Shown: piece by piece, positions 1 through 13,540 of the stretch
How positions within the stretch are numbered: the first letter of the stretch is position 1
How the letters are laid out: each line of letters begins with the position of its first letter
Assembly (NCBI RefSeq): GCF_041146395.1
Contig: NC_090989.1
Coordinates: 242,906,843 to 242,970,842, forward strand
DNA from: Eulemur rufifrons
Taxonomy: Eukaryota > Chordata > Mammalia > Primates > Lemuridae
Reading direction: 5' to 3'
Length of the DNA stretch: 64,000 bases
The notes under the pieces: model-generated
Seen by the model: the letters and a program-made list of their open reading frames with translations, nothing else
What the model was told of the DNA's origin: nothing
Database searches by the model: none
Made by a program: the position numbers and the translations under genes

Positions 1-940
1 GGAAGTCCAAGGCATCCAGAATCTGAGATCACAGTTCTAGAAAGAATAACACTTCAGAGAGACAGAAAGAGTTCAAGAGCTCACAGAGAAGTCTCCTCAA
101 GTCTTTGGCTAAAAATTGGTCTGCAAATTGATGTCAGGAAAGTACTCAAATCCAGGGAAAAAACATGAGAAGAATGTTTTAGGAACATTCTTGCAGTAGA
201 AACAATTTTGGAAAATTATTTAGGGCTAGAAATAGTTCATGTTCCTACAAGCCACAGTGAAATCATTACACAAACATATGAACAAAAAGTCAATTTTAAA
301 AAAAGAGAAAAATTTGGATAAAGAAACGAGATGGGACAATAGCAAGTAGCAAGATGGTAGATTTGAATTCAAATATATTTACTATCAGATATAATTAGTC
401 TATACACTACCAATTTTAATGTAAAGACACATAAGTAATGGGAAAAAACATACTATTCAAAAACTAATCAAAAGCTGGGCTAGGTATATTACTTTCAGAA
501 AATATAGACTTCAGAACAAGAATGATTATTAGGAATAAAGAGAGACATTACATAATAATAAAGGCAGCAAGTCATCAAGAGGACATAAAAAATCATAAAT
601 GTGCATGCACATATCAGAGTTTCAAAATACATGTCTAGGTATAAAAAATATATATCTTATCTACAAAACTGTAGCTACATAAAACCTTTAACAACTATTA
701 TGGTTAACAGTGTGATCTTGAGAGCTTTTTATTTGAAATAGAGAAAGTGTCAAGGATGATAACTATCACTACTTCTACTCAACCTCAGACAGAGTCAAAT
801 AAGGCTTTGTAAAGAAGTAATATGTATAAATATTGCAAAGAAAGACAGTTGTCATTATTCATAGATTATATGGTTGTATACACATAGGAATTCCAGAAAG
901 TCTAAAAATAAATCAATAGAAATAATATCTTATATCTCCA
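1..940 (+). repeat. Old L1 (L1M-type) ORF2 fragment, decayed
   Basis: The stretch around 480-660 reads like the endonuclease part of an old mammalian L1 ORF2. It has a run about a residue block found in EN domains (agagacattacataataata, 541-560), then the equivalent of the 'hydrated CATAAATGTGCATGCAC' segment near 593-609. No long frame survives, so it is not functional. The rest of the interval is A-rich and fits decayed L1 but could include unique DNA. Family level (LINE1, old) is inferred from remembered consensus; the boundaries are approximate. Confidence 0.5.
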
Positions 941-2815
941 ATTTGAGGAGAAGAAAAGGAAGAGTTCAGAGGACTCTTTTTTGCAATTTGTGTACCAATT
1001 CAGCCAAGGTAAAATAAAGTACCAAGCAGATTCCTGAAGCTCTTGAGTCAAGGTCTTACTTCCTAGATGGCATTTCTAGACCAACCCACAGCCAGAAAGA
1101 AATATATTTGTTGCCCTGAAGGGAAGGACCCAACCTGCTGACTAACATGTGCTTGGGCTTTGAATAAACATCAGAGGTAGCTAGCCACCGTTACCACAGC
1201 TTTTGGTGAGACTTGGCTGGCTTTAGGTATGACCTGGTGCTGGTGGCCATGAGGAAGTGAACCACATCACTCCTCCCACAACTCCAGCAGCCCAGCACAG
1301 AGTGTGAGGAAGGAAAAAGAGACACTTTTCATGCTAATCCAAGCAATTATCCCATATACTACCCAAGTCCTCCAAGGTAGTACCACAGGAGTCTGCAAAA
1401 GTCACAGCATTTCTGGGCTTCCAGCACTCTAGTGCTGATATGGATGCAGCGACCAAAAACTTGGATCCCAGCACTCAATTCCCTTTAAATATCTGGAAAG
1501 CCTTCTCAAGAAGGAGAGGTTTAAAGAAGCCCAAACTGTGAAGATTAAAATAAATACCTAATTCTTCAATGGCCAACATCAATGAACATGCACAAGCATC
1601 AAGAACATCCAAGAAAACATGACCTCACCAAATGAACTAAAAAGGTACCAGTGACCAATCCCAGAGTGATGGAGATATGTGACCTTTCAGACAAAGAATT
1701 CTAAATAGCTGTCCTGAAGAAGGTCAATGAACTACAAGACAACACAGAAAAAGATTTCAGAAGACTATCTGAGAAATTTAACAAAGAGATTGAAATAAAA
1801 AAAAAAAATTAAGCATAAATTCCCGAAGAATTCAATTGATGAACTAAAAAACACATGAGTCTCTCAAAGCAGAAATGATCAAGCAGAAGAATTAGTGAAC
1901 TTGAAGACAACCTATTTGAAAGTACACAGTCAGAAGAGAAAAAAAGAAAAAGAATAAAAAAGAATGAAGCATGCCTAGCAGTTCTAGAAAAGAGCCTCAA
2001 AAAGGCAAATATAAGATGTATTGTCCTTAAAGAGGAGGTAGACAAAGATTGTTAGAAAGATTATTCAAAGAAATAAGAATGGAGACTTTTCAAACTTAGA
2101 GAGAAATATCAATATTCAGGTACAAGAAAGTCATATAACACCAAGCAGATTTAACCCAAACAAAACTACTGCAGGGCACTTAATAATCAAGCTCCTGAAA
2201 GTCACAGATAAAGAAAGGGTCCTAAGAGAAGCAAGAAAATAAAAAAAAAAAAAAAACATAATACATAAAGAAGTTCCAGTACGTCTGGCAGAAAATTTCT
2301 CAGTGGAAATCTTACAGATTGGCATGATATATTCAAAGTGCTAAAGAAAAAAACTTTAACCCTAGAATATTATGGCCTGCAAAAATATCCTTCAAGCATG
2401 AAAAAGAAATAATGACTTTCCAATACAAACAAAAGCGTAGGGTTTTCATCAACACCAGAACTATCTAACAATGCTAAAAGGAGTACTACACTATTAAATA
2501 AAAGGATGTTGATGAAAATAAGAAATCATCTGAAGGTATAAAACTCAATGGTAACAGTAAATATACAAACACAGAATACTCTATTGCTGTATTAATGTGT
2601 TGTACAGGTTATAACATAAAAAAAAGAGGGCAAAAGAAAATTACAAATATGAAATTATTATAAGCTTATGTTAAATGTTACAAGAGGAGCAATATAGAGA
2701 GTCACGAAACAGATGTGTGAATATAAGAAACTTCTAGTGAGAAAAACAATGAGCTATCCAATAAATTCTTAGGTAAATGGCCCTCCAAATGAAGAAAAAA
2801 AAAAAAAAGAAATTG
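940..2815 (+). repeat. L1 5' UTR, ORF1 remnant and inter-ORF region (+)
   Basis: This interval runs from an L1 5' UTR (about 940-1560) through a decayed ORF1 to the inter-ORF spacer (about 2450-2800). The 5' UTR part shares long blocks with the reverse complement of 31200-31560, for example CCCTGAAGGGAAGGACCCA (1115-1133) and AAAGTACCAAGCAGA (1016-1030). The ORF1 part contains the coiled-coil-like CAATGAACTACAAGACAACA segment (1725-1744). ORF1 is closed by many stops. Antisense open frames at 1809-2045 and 2131-2325 are shadows. It ends where an L1M ORF2 C-terminal piece resumes. Confidence 0.8.
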
Positions 2816-2989
2816 CATTCTTTATCTGAACACACATAAAAAATCAATTCTATATGCAATAAAAATCTAAATGTTAACCTGAAACTTTTAAACTATGGAA
2901 GAATGCTTTAAACTGTAAAATATATATTATAAATATATAATATAAATGTGTACACATTTATATTATATATAAATCCAAAATATAGAATA

Positions 2990-3557
2990 TAAATCCAAAA
3001 CAAGGAAAAGACACAACAAAAAAAGAAAACTACAGACCAATATCCCTTATCAATGTAGATGCAAAAATTCTCAACAAAATCCTAGCAAACCGAATCCAGG
3101 TGCTTATCAAGAAAATAATCCATCACGATCAAGTGGGCTTCATCCCAGAGATGCAGGGAGGGTTCAACATACGCAAATCTATAAATGTAATTCACCACAT
3201 AAATAGAAGCAAAAACAAAGACCGTATAATCCTCTCAATAGATGCAGAAAAAGCATATGACAAAATTCAACACCCTTTTATGATAAGAACACTTAACAAA
3301 ATAGGCATAGACGGGGCCTACCTAAAAATGATACAAGCCATATATGACAAACCCACAGCCAACATCATACTGAATGGGGAAAAATTGAAAGCATTCCCAC
3401 TTAGAAATGGAACCAGACAAGGTTGCCCACTTTCTCCACTTCTATTCAACATAGTGCTGCAAGTCCTTGCGAGAGCAATCAGGCAAGAGAACAAAATTAA
3501 GGATGTCCAAATGGGGGCAGAAGAGATCAAACTCTCACTCTTTGCTGATGATATGAC

Positions 3558-3588
<31 letters not shown>

Positions 3589-4396
3589 TATATATATATC
3601 ATATTATATATGATATGATATCTAGAAACCCCAAGGATTCAACCAAGAGACTCCTGAAATTGATAGATGAATTCAGTAAAGTCTCAGGATACAAAATCAA
3701 TACACACAAATTAAAGGCATTCATATACTCCAATAACAGTCAAACTGAGAACCAAATCAAAGACTCAATACCCTTCACAATAGCAACCAAGAAAATAAAG
3801 TACCTAGGAATATATTTAACTAGGGACATAAAAGACCTCTACAGGGAGAACTATGAAACACTGAGGAAGGAAATAGCACAGGACGTAAACAGGTGGAAAA
3901 CCATACCATGCCCCTAGGTCGGCAGAATCAACATTGTTAAAAACGAATATACTACACAAAGTGATCTACAGATTCAATGCAATCTCTATTAAATTACCAA
4001 CATCATTTTTCACTGATATAGAAAAAATAATTTTACGTTTCATGTGGAACCAGAGAGGACCCCATTTAGCAAAAGCAATTTTAGCCAATAAGAACAAAAT
4101 GGGATGTATTAATTTACCAGACTTCAAACTATTCTACAAGGCTATAGTTATTAAATCAGCTTAGTATTGGCAGAAGAACAGAGACATAGACCAGTGGAAC
4201 ACAACTGAGAACCCAGATAAAAAACCGTCCTCATATAGCCATCTAATCTTTGACAAAGGAGACAAAGACATACACTGGGGAAAAGAATCCTTATTCAATA
4301 AATGGTCCTGGGAAAACTGGATAGCCACACGTAGAAGACTGAAACAGGACCCACACCTTTCACCTCTCACAAAGATCAAATCACAGTGGATAAATT
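2990..4396 (+). pseudogene. Younger L1 ORF2 fragment (reverse transcriptase region), broken
   Basis: This is the reverse transcriptase and following part of L1 ORF2p. Open pieces lie at 3100-3618, 3615-3917 and 3934-4164. The first holds recognisable RT motifs: [21 protein letters not shown], the [12 protein letters not shown] block and the catalytic LFADDM at about 3538-3558. A TA/CA microsatellite directly after FADD breaks the frame, and a stop (TAG) near 3916 and others follow. There is no endonuclease domain and no 3' UTR, so the piece is internal and not mobile. It is less diverged than the L1M on either side and seems to have been inserted into it. No clear target-site duplication was seen. 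Confidence 0.9.
3556..3620. repeat. (TA)n/(CA)n microsatellite inside L1 ORF2
   Basis: About 45 bases of alternating TA with a short CACACACA core, followed by an imperfect TATGATATGATATC tail. It sits where other L1 copies have a short GATATGATCTTATATC segment directly after the FADD codons, so it probably grew from that AT-rich seed. Confidence 0.9.
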
Positions 4397-5210
4397 ATAT
4401 TTCTTTATAAAATCAAGTATATACTCTGTATATATATTAACAAAAATGTAAATAATCGTGATATACTGAGTAAAAGATGTGTATAACATCAATAGACAAA
4501 AGGTTAATGTTTATACAATATTAAAATTTCTTTCAAATCAGTAAGAAATGACAAGGTATCCAATTTTAAAAATGGGGAAAAAGTTTGAACACTTCATTCA
4601 CAGAGAAGGAACTCAAAATGAACATAAACATAGGAAAAATACTCAACCTTGCTAATAGGAAAATACAACTAAAATAATAATTTGTATTTTGTATCTAGCA
4701 AGTTGGCATAAATACAAAAGACTGGTAAGATAAGATGTTGATTAGGATGTGGGGAACTTGAGACATTCTCACTGTTAAAATGGGAATTTAAATTGATAAC
4801 AATGTTATAAAAAATCTGTTGGTATCTAGTAAATCCATGAAGCAAATTCATTATGATACAGAAATTTCATATGTAGATGTGCATAAAAATAATCTATTAA
4901 TGAGAAAGAAAACACAAAAAAGACAAAAGAAAGTGAATTTCATTGTTTTTGATAAATATGTATATGTGTACATACATATGTATATATATGTATGACTATG
5001 TACATGTATGCATGTATGTATATTACATAGATATTCCAAATAATTTAAATACTCAAATAGGCAAATGGGTAAATAAAATATGTTCAAACCTCAGAATTAA
5101 AGACTCCAGTTAATATCCTAGATATATATCCTAGATATATAAGAAATCACTGAATAAACTTTAAAACTTTATAATGGCTATTTCTAGAGTATGAGTGAGG
5201 TGGATGGGCT
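4397..5210 (+). repeat. Old L1M ORF2 C-terminal region and 3' part (+)
   Basis: Continuation of the old L1 interrupted by the younger ORF2 fragment. It matches the order of late ORF2 in old L1s: an 'aaaggttaatgt...' segment near 4500, TTCAAATCAGTAAGAAATGACAA near 4532, then a GTTGATTAGGATGTGGGGAA block (4737-4756) equivalent to the 'GGTGAGGATGTGGAGAA' of L1. A short L1M piece before the insert (about 2860-2920) reads like the AAATGTTAACCTGAAACT segment. No open frame survives. A TATG/CATG-rich low-complexity stretch lies at 4955-5025. Confidence 0.65.
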
Positions 5211-6611
5211 CTCTTAGGCAGAACTCTCGCCTTAAATCTATTTTATATCTTCCTTAAAAACCTATCTGAAGCAATTATTGGTAATGGTAATATTTGCCAC
5301 GTAAGTTGAAAAAAAATTCTTACTGTGTTATGTGACATTTTTAATATTTGGAATATTTTGTTTGTAAGGAAAACTAAGTTTTATTTTTCTCCATTTGAAA
5401 TAGTTTATAATTTAAAAAGGAAACAAAAAGGCTAGAAGAATTGATTTTTGTTGTTAGATATTTCTTAGGTAAAACCTATGACAAGTTATCAAGTTTGAGA
5501 AAACTATTATATAATTACTATTTGTAGCTTTATAAAAACCATGGGTCCTCTTCTGTTTTTGTGTTTGTTAGTCCTTCATTCTCTTTTAGATTGTTCTCTT
5601 AGCTATTTTGGTTTTATCACTTTCAAACAATTTTTGTGTTGTATTATTTTTCTTTTTGTTCATTTATTTTTATATTGCTCTTTGACTTAGATGATTTCAA
5701 CCTATTTTATAGGTTTTATTGTCACTTTTGGCTATTTTGTCTTCTTTCTCAATGTAGATGCTCTGTTATATCTGTGTGGTTATAGTTTGTGTATACTGAA
5801 GTTTTGTCATTTTATTTCAGTCTTTAGATGACTGGCTCAATATTTTATTCCTCAATAATACTCCTCCTGCTAATTTTACCTACTTCTTATAGTATTGTTT
5901 TGTCATCCTTCTTTGTTATTACCAAGTGGGAAAACCGTTTTGGAACAGTAGTGGTGGGGGTTGCTCATAACCTGAGAGATAATTGTATGCATTTTCTTTA
6001 CAGATACACCTGCACACTTTTCCAACCACCTAATGTTAATTTCTGCATTCCCCCCAAAAGTGAATCATTTGAATTTAAATTCCTTATGATGAGTAATCTA
6101 GTAGAAGTAGACATAAGAACCACCTCCATAATCCTGCTTCCACTACAATGCACTCCATCATTGGAATGTTATTTTCTTTTCAAATTAAAAAAACCTGCTA
6201 TTTCCTTTATGAAAAATACATAATATTAATCCTTTATCTCATGTTTATTTTTTCTTCTTGTAAATCATTTGAGAATAGCAAACACATGGACATATCTCAC
6301 CAGGAGAGTAGGGAATATGTGAGGATCCTTTAGAGGAGACTAATATTTAGGAAACTCTCTACAGGCAACCTGACCTAAGAAATGTAAAACTTATACTGAA
6401 ATTTAATGAACTCCCATAAAGTGAAGGCCCATATCTTGGTCTTTACTGTCTTTATAGTACTTGGCGCAATGCTTAACACACAATAAGAATGCAGTAAGTG
6501 TTGAATAGATTAAGGACCAAGAAAGAAATGGTTTGTTTAGTACATCGGAACTAGGCTTGCCCTACACTTCAGTGGTGGGAATGAGTCAAAACCACACAAT
6601 CTTAAACTATT
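5211..6611. other. Unique AT-rich DNA, no gene seen
   Basis: No repeat family or exon recognised. T-rich segments at 5560-5830 give chance open frames such as 5828-6223 (131 codons). That frame has no recognisable domain and AT-driven codon content, and there is no flanking splice-site or promoter evidence. Confidence 0.5.
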
Positions 6612-6625
6612 AAAAGTAAATGGTT
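6612..6625. repeat. Target-site duplication of the AluL, left copy
   Basis: AAAAGTAAATGGTT, repeated exactly at 6966-6979 after the A tail. Confidence 0.92.
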
Positions 6626-6945
6626 GGCCGGGCGCGGTGGCTCACACCTGTAATCCTAGCACTCTGGGAGGCTGAGGTGGGCGGATCGTTTGAGCTCAGG
6701 AGTTCGAGACCAGCCTGAGCAAGAGCGAGACCCCACCTCTACTAAAAATAGAAAGAAATTATATGGACAGCTAAAAATATATATAGAAAAAATTAGCCGG
6801 GCATGGTGGCGCATGCCTGTAGTCCCAGCTACTCGGGAGGCTGAGACAGGAGGATCGCTTGAGCTCAGGAGTTTGAGGTTGCTGTGAGCTAGGCTGACGC
6901 CACGGCACTCACTCTAGCCTGGGCAACAGAGTGAGACTCTGTCTC

Positions 6946-6969
<24 letters not shown>
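6626..6969 (+). mobile_element. AluL-type SINE (lemur Alu), full length
   Basis: A complete dimeric 7SL-derived SINE from GGCCGGGCGCGGTGG to an A tail at 6946-6969. The A/B-box promoter region of the left arm is intact by eye. The linker between arms is long and AT-rich, containing a TATGGACAGCTAAAAATATA block. The right arm carries GCTAGGCTGACGCCACGGC. Both blocks recur in the second young Alu at 43229-43566 and are, to my knowledge, features of lemur Alus. Direct repeats AAAAGTAAATGGTT flank it (6612-6625 and 6966-6979), so insertion was by L1-mediated target-primed reverse transcription and is fairly recent. Confidence 0.96.
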
Positions 6970-6976
<7 letters not shown>

Positions 6977-6979
6977 GTT

Positions 6980-9900
6980 TAACCTTCTCTGATCTTATAG
7001 AGTCCCTGAAATATAACTTTCTACAACTCTCTTCTGAAATGAGTGACAGGTGCTCAAAATTTAGAGAACTTAAACTTTTTACACAAAATTTAATTTTGTG
7101 CTATTACACTTCAAGAGGTCAGCCTCTTGTATATCAGAAATTTATTTCTCCAAATAATCAAATTAAATTGCATATATTCTTATTACGATTATGCTTTCAA
7201 ATGAAGTAACATAGTACCTTATGCAAATGACAAGGGGACTAAAAATCAAAAGAGCTGCATTCTACCAAATCCTGCCATAGCACTTAAGAAAGTGAATTTA
7301 TTTCTCTGGGATCTTAGTCTGTACTTACAAAATAAATAGCTTAAATTAAGTAAAAGTTTTCAAAACTGATTTTTAAAAGCCTCTTAGTAGATCATAAAAT
7401 CAATTAGGTGTCACAATCAGCACTTGAACATTTTTAAAATGAAACAGAACAGAAGAAAAATTATTAAAGGTCATCATATAAATAAGAATAAGTAAACTAT
7501 TAAGAAAATTGGTTGCAAATTAATGTGTGTGCTTATCAATGTGTGTTCTGCATTGTGACAAAACATGCCTTTACTGTGGATTATGATGAAAAGAATAAAA
7601 GGCATTGGGCGAGTCAGCCTCTAAACTTGACGAATTCTGATTTGAAGATTCTATCAGTTTTAATCAACCAAATTCATTTGTCCCTCATTTATTTTATAAA
7701 AAACATAAAATACCTTGTTTAGAAATCATATTCTCTACATTTTTACTAATTTCATGGATGGAAAATAAAAGTTGATTCGAGTATATTACCTGATTAACTT
7801 TCTGATAAATAGATAATGAATAAATAATATTTATTAACTACTAAAATTATAAATAACATTTATTTATTAAATGTTATCTAATGTATGCGAGCCTTCTGCT
7901 TATACTTCAATTTGCTTTAATGTTAAAGTTACACATATAGACCCAACAATATGACATACAAAACAAAGTGATGAAATAAATCTTTTAGAAAATTTAATCT
8001 TTGTAAAAATCTGATGCATTTTTTATAAAAGTTTAGCAGTTTTCACACTTAAAAGCAATTTTTGAGTGGTGTGAATATCATGGTCAGGAATTATTTATGG
8101 TCAGATAATTTATCTATTTCTATACATGAACAAAGTTGATGGTGGAAATATTATGCTAAGATTTTGAAAGGAAAAATGTTGTTTAGACCTAGTAGCAGGA
8201 GGTATGAAGATAATTTTTATAATTTTCTATTTTACCTTAACTAAGAGATTTTATTACAAACGTCTGAACTGCTTCTTTACGTTGAATGTTTAATGTTATT
8301 TTTATAATTTTTATATTATTCTAAAAGATAATTGTGAAAAATATGTTTTCTTTAGATAGACAACACTTAATTTTGTCATATGGTTTCTGTTTTGTTCTTA
8401 ATCAAGAGATTTGTTCAGCCTCTATAGAGATTATCAACATTATTTTTCTTTTAAAACATAGATATGGGTTATATTACTGCACTTTTCAATAAAAATCATT
8501 TTACATAAGTTTAACATAATTTCTTTGGTCAAAGTTTACTAAAGTTTACCATAACCTTAACTTACTGCAATTTCATTTATTTATCTTTACATTAATATAT
8601 ACTTATAAAATGAAATAAATGAGATTAGTTATTTTTTAATTTTAAAATTTGTACAGTATTTATTTGAAAAGATTTAATTTCACAATTTTACTAGTGTGAG
8701 AAAAGTGTTTATATTATGGGATAATGTATATATTATAGAAATTATGTGTTTCTTTAAAGTTTTAGAGACCTAAACTTCTGAGATTATTGAATTTTATAAC
8801 TTCTATGTAAGTAATAATTTAATAATTACTATCCTAGCTAGGAAAAAAAGCTTTAGTAGGCTAGACAGACATTTGTTTTTTTCTCGGAGTACATCTTAAG
8901 TTATTAAAGTTATATTCTTAATTTTTTGTTTTTGTATATCCTGCATGTGTGTGTGTATTCTTATTATTTTGCCCAAAAGTGACAAATGTTATAGGATGAT
9001 GAACAATAAAGTATGCATTCATATCCATTTTATGTCTTGCTGTTGAATATGTTTTATCAATTTTAAAACAGCTAATCATCATTTACTATCCCCATCAAAG
9101 ACAGGACTCTTACCATGTTTATTTTTTTCATTGATTTCCTCTTAATCTACCTACTACTATAAAATAATTTATAACCCTCATTTCTATTTTTCAAAGGGTT
9201 TAATTACAATATCTCAGTAACCACAGGTTTTTTTTCTCAAAAATCACCATGTGAATAAACTCTGAGTAATGGCATTTCCCTAATCTGGAATATTTTGGAA
9301 TATGTAGCATAGTTTTTCTGAACAATAAAGCATTAAAAATAAATGAAACTATTTAACTTTCAGCCACATACCAATGATCAATATTGATATATATCGCTTG
9401 ACTCATTATCTAGCTGTCTCACTAATATGTATCATGTCTTTTTACACTGCATTTTATTTCTATAGATATATTATTATTTACTGTTTATAATTATTGAGTT
9501 GTACACAAAATATAATAGCTTAGGTAAAAGCCTTTTAAAATATTCACATTAATCTGTTGATATAAGGGACATTTTCTTGATTTTGAAGACCATATGGTGC
9601 TGTGTGGATGACTTTTCAATTGCTCAACATATAGTTTGAAACTAAAACTTAGTTTCTCAGTTGTAGTTTAAGTTCTGACTTTTTGAGAGTTTTAATTCTT
9701 TTTATTTTTCTTATTAGTTTTCCAAAGTCAACTTTTCCATTTTCAACAAGTGTTATGCCCCATTTAAAAATAAATGACCCACTATAGGAAATAGTTTTGC
9801 TAGTTTTATAAGAGAATCCAATATGGTATGTAACTTTTTCCAGGCTTAGTAGCCAATCTGAGGAAAATAAATGGCCATAAACCCCAACCAACAGATGCCC

Positions 9901-10740
9901 CAGACAGTCTTATGTACAGACTGCAAACACAGATATTTTATCATATAAGTTATTTACTTTCCATAAAATGTTTATACTTAAATTTGTACTTCTTGCAATG
10001 ATTGTCTTATGCAGCACTATTCAAAACTTGTGAGGTTTCTAAATACTGAATTTAGACTGAAATAATTGTCAGCACCATGCACAAGTGGGTCAACCTTGGA
10101 AGAGAAAAATTGTGCTGCCAGCTTTGAGTAAGACCCAAGAGGCAAGGAACAGAGCATGTCATGTGGGTCAGCCTTATTTGATTATTTTCAATGAAGTTCT
10201 TCAGCTAATTTGTGACTTAGCTGAAATCTCCATCTAGGTTGCCTCTTTTCCTGGGTTCATTGTTTTAAATATGCCAAGTTTTAAAGGTAAATCCCAAACA
10301 AATATTAAAATGTCTACAGGATTCTTTCTTACCTCTAGTAGCTCATTTGAGTACCTTCATTACAGGAGGCAAATATATCAGTGAGTCTTCTTGATGATTT
10401 GAATAGCCAAAAGTGCTATAATACCTAACTTATTAAAATTACTTATTTTTATAAAGTAAGGCTACAATGCCACTTGTATAGCCATGCTGGACTAATTAGT
10501 CACCTCTTCCTGGATTTTAGAACTGATTCTCCAAGAATTTCTTGCCAGTTACCAGTAGAAATTCAAGGTCAAAGACTACAGGGTATTCCCCTTACCAACA
10601 AGATAATCTCCATTTTGTTCTCTTTTCTTTTCTCTTCCCTTTTCTCTCAAACAATCCAGTTGAAGAATTTTGAACTTTAGTTGATGGTCAAGCCCTAGAA
10701 AAGAGGAGAAATCCAAAGCCATGAAAATATAAATATAATT
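6980..10740. other. Unique AT-rich DNA, possible MIR trace near 7225-7350
   Basis: No exon or clear element is seen. The CTCTGGGATCTTAGTCTGTA segment near 7303-7322 resembles the core of a MIR in sense orientation (the 'CTCTGGGCCTCAGTTTCC' region), but it is weak. The 3' part (10470-10690) has higher sequence complexity. Open frames at 7513-7722, 9649-9891 and 10474-10680 have no recognisable content. Confidence 0.45.
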
Positions 10741-11085
10741 GGTTAGCCACTTGTAGAAGACTGAAACAGGACCCACAGCTTTCACCTCTCACAAAAATCA
10801 AATCACGGTGGATAACAGACTTAAACCTTAGGCGTGATACAATCAGAATTCTAGAAGAAAATGTAGGAAAGACTCTTACAGACATTGGCCTAGGCAAAGA
10901 ATTTATGAAGAAGACCCCCAAGGCAATCACAGCAGCAACAAAAATAAATGAATGGGACATGATTAAATTAAAAAGCTTCTGCACAGCCAAAGAAACAGTC
11001 CAGAGAATAAACAGACCACCTACAGAATGGGAAAAAATTTTTGCATACTACACATCAGATAAAGGACTGATAATATTTCTATATC
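10741..11085 (+). repeat. Younger L1 ORF2 C-terminal-half fragment (+)
   Basis: It begins with the same CCACTTGTAGAAGACTGAAA block seen at 4325-4345 of the first L1. Read in frame it gives the L1 ORF2p segment with [14 protein letters not shown] and [23 protein letters not shown] residues, then a [10 protein letters not shown] stretch. The open part is 10905-11093 in sense. There is no poly(A) tail and no upstream RT, so it is an internal fragment. Confidence 0.85.
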
Positions 11086-11089
11086 TATT

Positions 11090-13250
11090 TTAAAAATTGA
11101 ATTTGTTACTTGAAAAAAATCATCCAACAAAGACCATATAATTTTATTGGTAAATGTTATCAAACTTCTAAGAAATAGGGCCAATTTCACAAAAATGCTT
11201 TCAAAAATATAAATGGAGAGAGTGTCTCAATCTTTTTTATGAAGCCAACACAACCATGACACCAAAATCTATTCAAAAGATAAAAAATATTAGAGACCAA
11301 TATTCCTATGTACATGTATATAAAAATATAAACAATGTATTCACTAATAGAACCCAACAACATAAAAATGTGACATAATGGCCGGGTAGGTTGACCCTAG
11401 GAATGCAAGTTTGGCTTAACATTAAAAAATCGATATAAAAATGCACAAAAATCACAAGACAAAATTCAGAAAATGACATGATTGTTTTTCAAACATAAAA
11501 GGGAATTTTCTCTTCAGAAAACATAGAGGCAATATCATACTTAATAGTGAAATATAAACCCTTTATCTCCTATAGGAACAAGACAAGGGTATCCACTCAC
11601 ATCGTTTTTAATCAGTGTCATACTAGAGGTTCTAGTCAGTGCAATAAGCAAGAAAATGGAACACAAGGCATAAATATTGAAAAGGAAGAAGTAAACCGTC
11701 TTCTATCACATATGATGGCAGTTTATATACACAATGTATAAAATATGTTTATATATTTACATATACATATTTAAATATATATTTAAAGATTCAAAATTGC
11801 TAAGATTCCAGTTCTTCCAAAATTGATGTACCATTTTAATTTAGTTCCAGTCAAATTACCAACAGGTTTCTGGGGGTAGTTAACTACAAAATGGAAATGA
11901 ATAGGATTCTAGTGTAGCTATAAAAATTATGGAAAAGATGGAGAAATTTAGGTGATTCATGCATGCTACTGGATTTCAAGCTTACTGTAATGCTACAAGA
12001 CAGTATCATATTGACATAAAGATAGAAAAATAGATCAATGGAACAAAGAGTCTAGACATAGATACATCATTGATTGAATTCTGACAAGGTGCTAAGATAT
12101 TTCAATAGCAAATACAAAGTCTTTTCACAAATATTGTTGAAACAGTTGGATGTAGAAATAAAGCAATCCTTAATTCCTAAGTCATGTCATACACAAAAAT
12201 TAACTCAAGGTGCATCTTGGACATATATATAAAATCTAAAGCTATAAAGCTTCTGAAAGAAAAGATAAGACAGTATCTACCATTTTGGGGCAAGTAAAGA
12301 TTTTTTAGCTAAAACAAGGCCATAATCATAAAAGAAAAAAAAACTTGATAAATTAGATGGCATAAAAATTTAAAATATGCTATTAAGGAAACAAAAACTC
12401 AAGTCACAAACTGGGAGAAAAATATGTTCGTATACCTTCTTGTGTGACATAGCTTTTAAAATTGTCTATTTTCACTGGGATGTATGTCTTCCTATTGCAC
12501 TAAAATTGTATTTTCTGCATTTTGTACAAGTACTTTGTTACATGTATATATACTGAATGGCCAAGAATATGTAACAAATATGCAGCAGGTAATGCAAATT
12601 AAAACTAAAACAGGCACTACTGTATACCCGCTAGAATAGCCAAAATCAAAAATACTGAGAACAACAAATGTTGGTGAGGAGGTGGAGCAGCCAGAGCCCT
12701 CATGCAATGATCATAGAAGTGTAAAGGACGTATTCATGATGGCAAACTTTACACATTCGCTTAAAGTCAAACATACAGCCATCCCTCTGAATGCAGTTTC
12801 CCTGTGGGAGAAATGAAAATATATGTCCACAAAATAATTAGACAAAAAATATTTTTATTGCCTTACTCATAGTAACCCCAAACTGGAAATAGTTCAAATA
12901 TCCAGAAACAGATAAACAGATTGTGGCACCTTTATAAAATAAAACACTACTAACCAATACAAGAGAATGAACTATTGATGCAACATACATAAATCTCAAA
13001 AATATTATGTTGAGCAAAGTAAGGTAGACAGAAATATTATTTTATTTATATAAATTTCAAACATAGGCAACAATAATTTAAAGTGATGAAAATAAGATGG
13101 AGATTACCTATGGGGGAGGTGAAGATTGACAGGAAGGAGCAGAAAGGAAGTTTTTGGAGTAAAAAATATGTTTACATTGTATGTTTGTGAAAACTCATTG
13201 AATTGCATGCTTAATTAGTATTTAAATCAATGAGATGACCTTAAATCAAC
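11090..13250 (+). repeat. Old L1M ORF2 and 3' region (+), decayed
   Basis: The segment order follows L1 ORF2 from the RT region to the 3' UTR. AACAAGACAAGGGTATCCAC (11577-11596) is the degenerate RQGCPLS motif DNA. CCAGTTCTTCCAAAATTGA (11809-11827), AGATCAATGGAACAAAGAGT (12030-12049) and the GAGAACAACAAATGTTGGTG segment (12657-12676) follow in correct order. A GGGGGAGGTGAAGATTGACAGG block near 13112 fits the 3' UTR. All frames are broken. The later start at 11090 suggests that the younger fragment before it was inserted at, or replaced, the upstream part. Confidence 0.75.
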
Positions 13251-13540
13251 AAAGGAGTAAGAGCAGATGAAAAAAAATCCACGGATTAAGTGCTGAGGAC
13301 CCCAATATCAAGAATTCAAGGCAAAGAAGAGGCATCAATAAAAGAGACTGACATAGTGGGGAAACCACATGTTCTAGAAGGCAAAATAAAAGTGGCTTAA
13401 GGAGGAAGAATGACACTATGCCAAATGCTTCTAATTGATAGAGGAACTGGCAAAATATTCATCATTAGATTCAGCAATGAAGAATTTTGTCCGGACCATT
13501 CTTATCCTCAAAGCACGAAAGCATTTTAAAAAGAAAACAT
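13251..13540. other. Unassigned A-rich sequence
   Basis: No open frame and no family recognised. It may still be L1 3' UTR or an old interspersed repeat. Confidence 0.3.

Noticed and set aside
5828..6223. 131-codon open frame in T-rich DNA
   Set aside because: No recognisable domain, hydrophobic content follows from T-rich composition, and there are no splice or promoter features. The adjacent overlapping frame is equally plausible, so it is chance.
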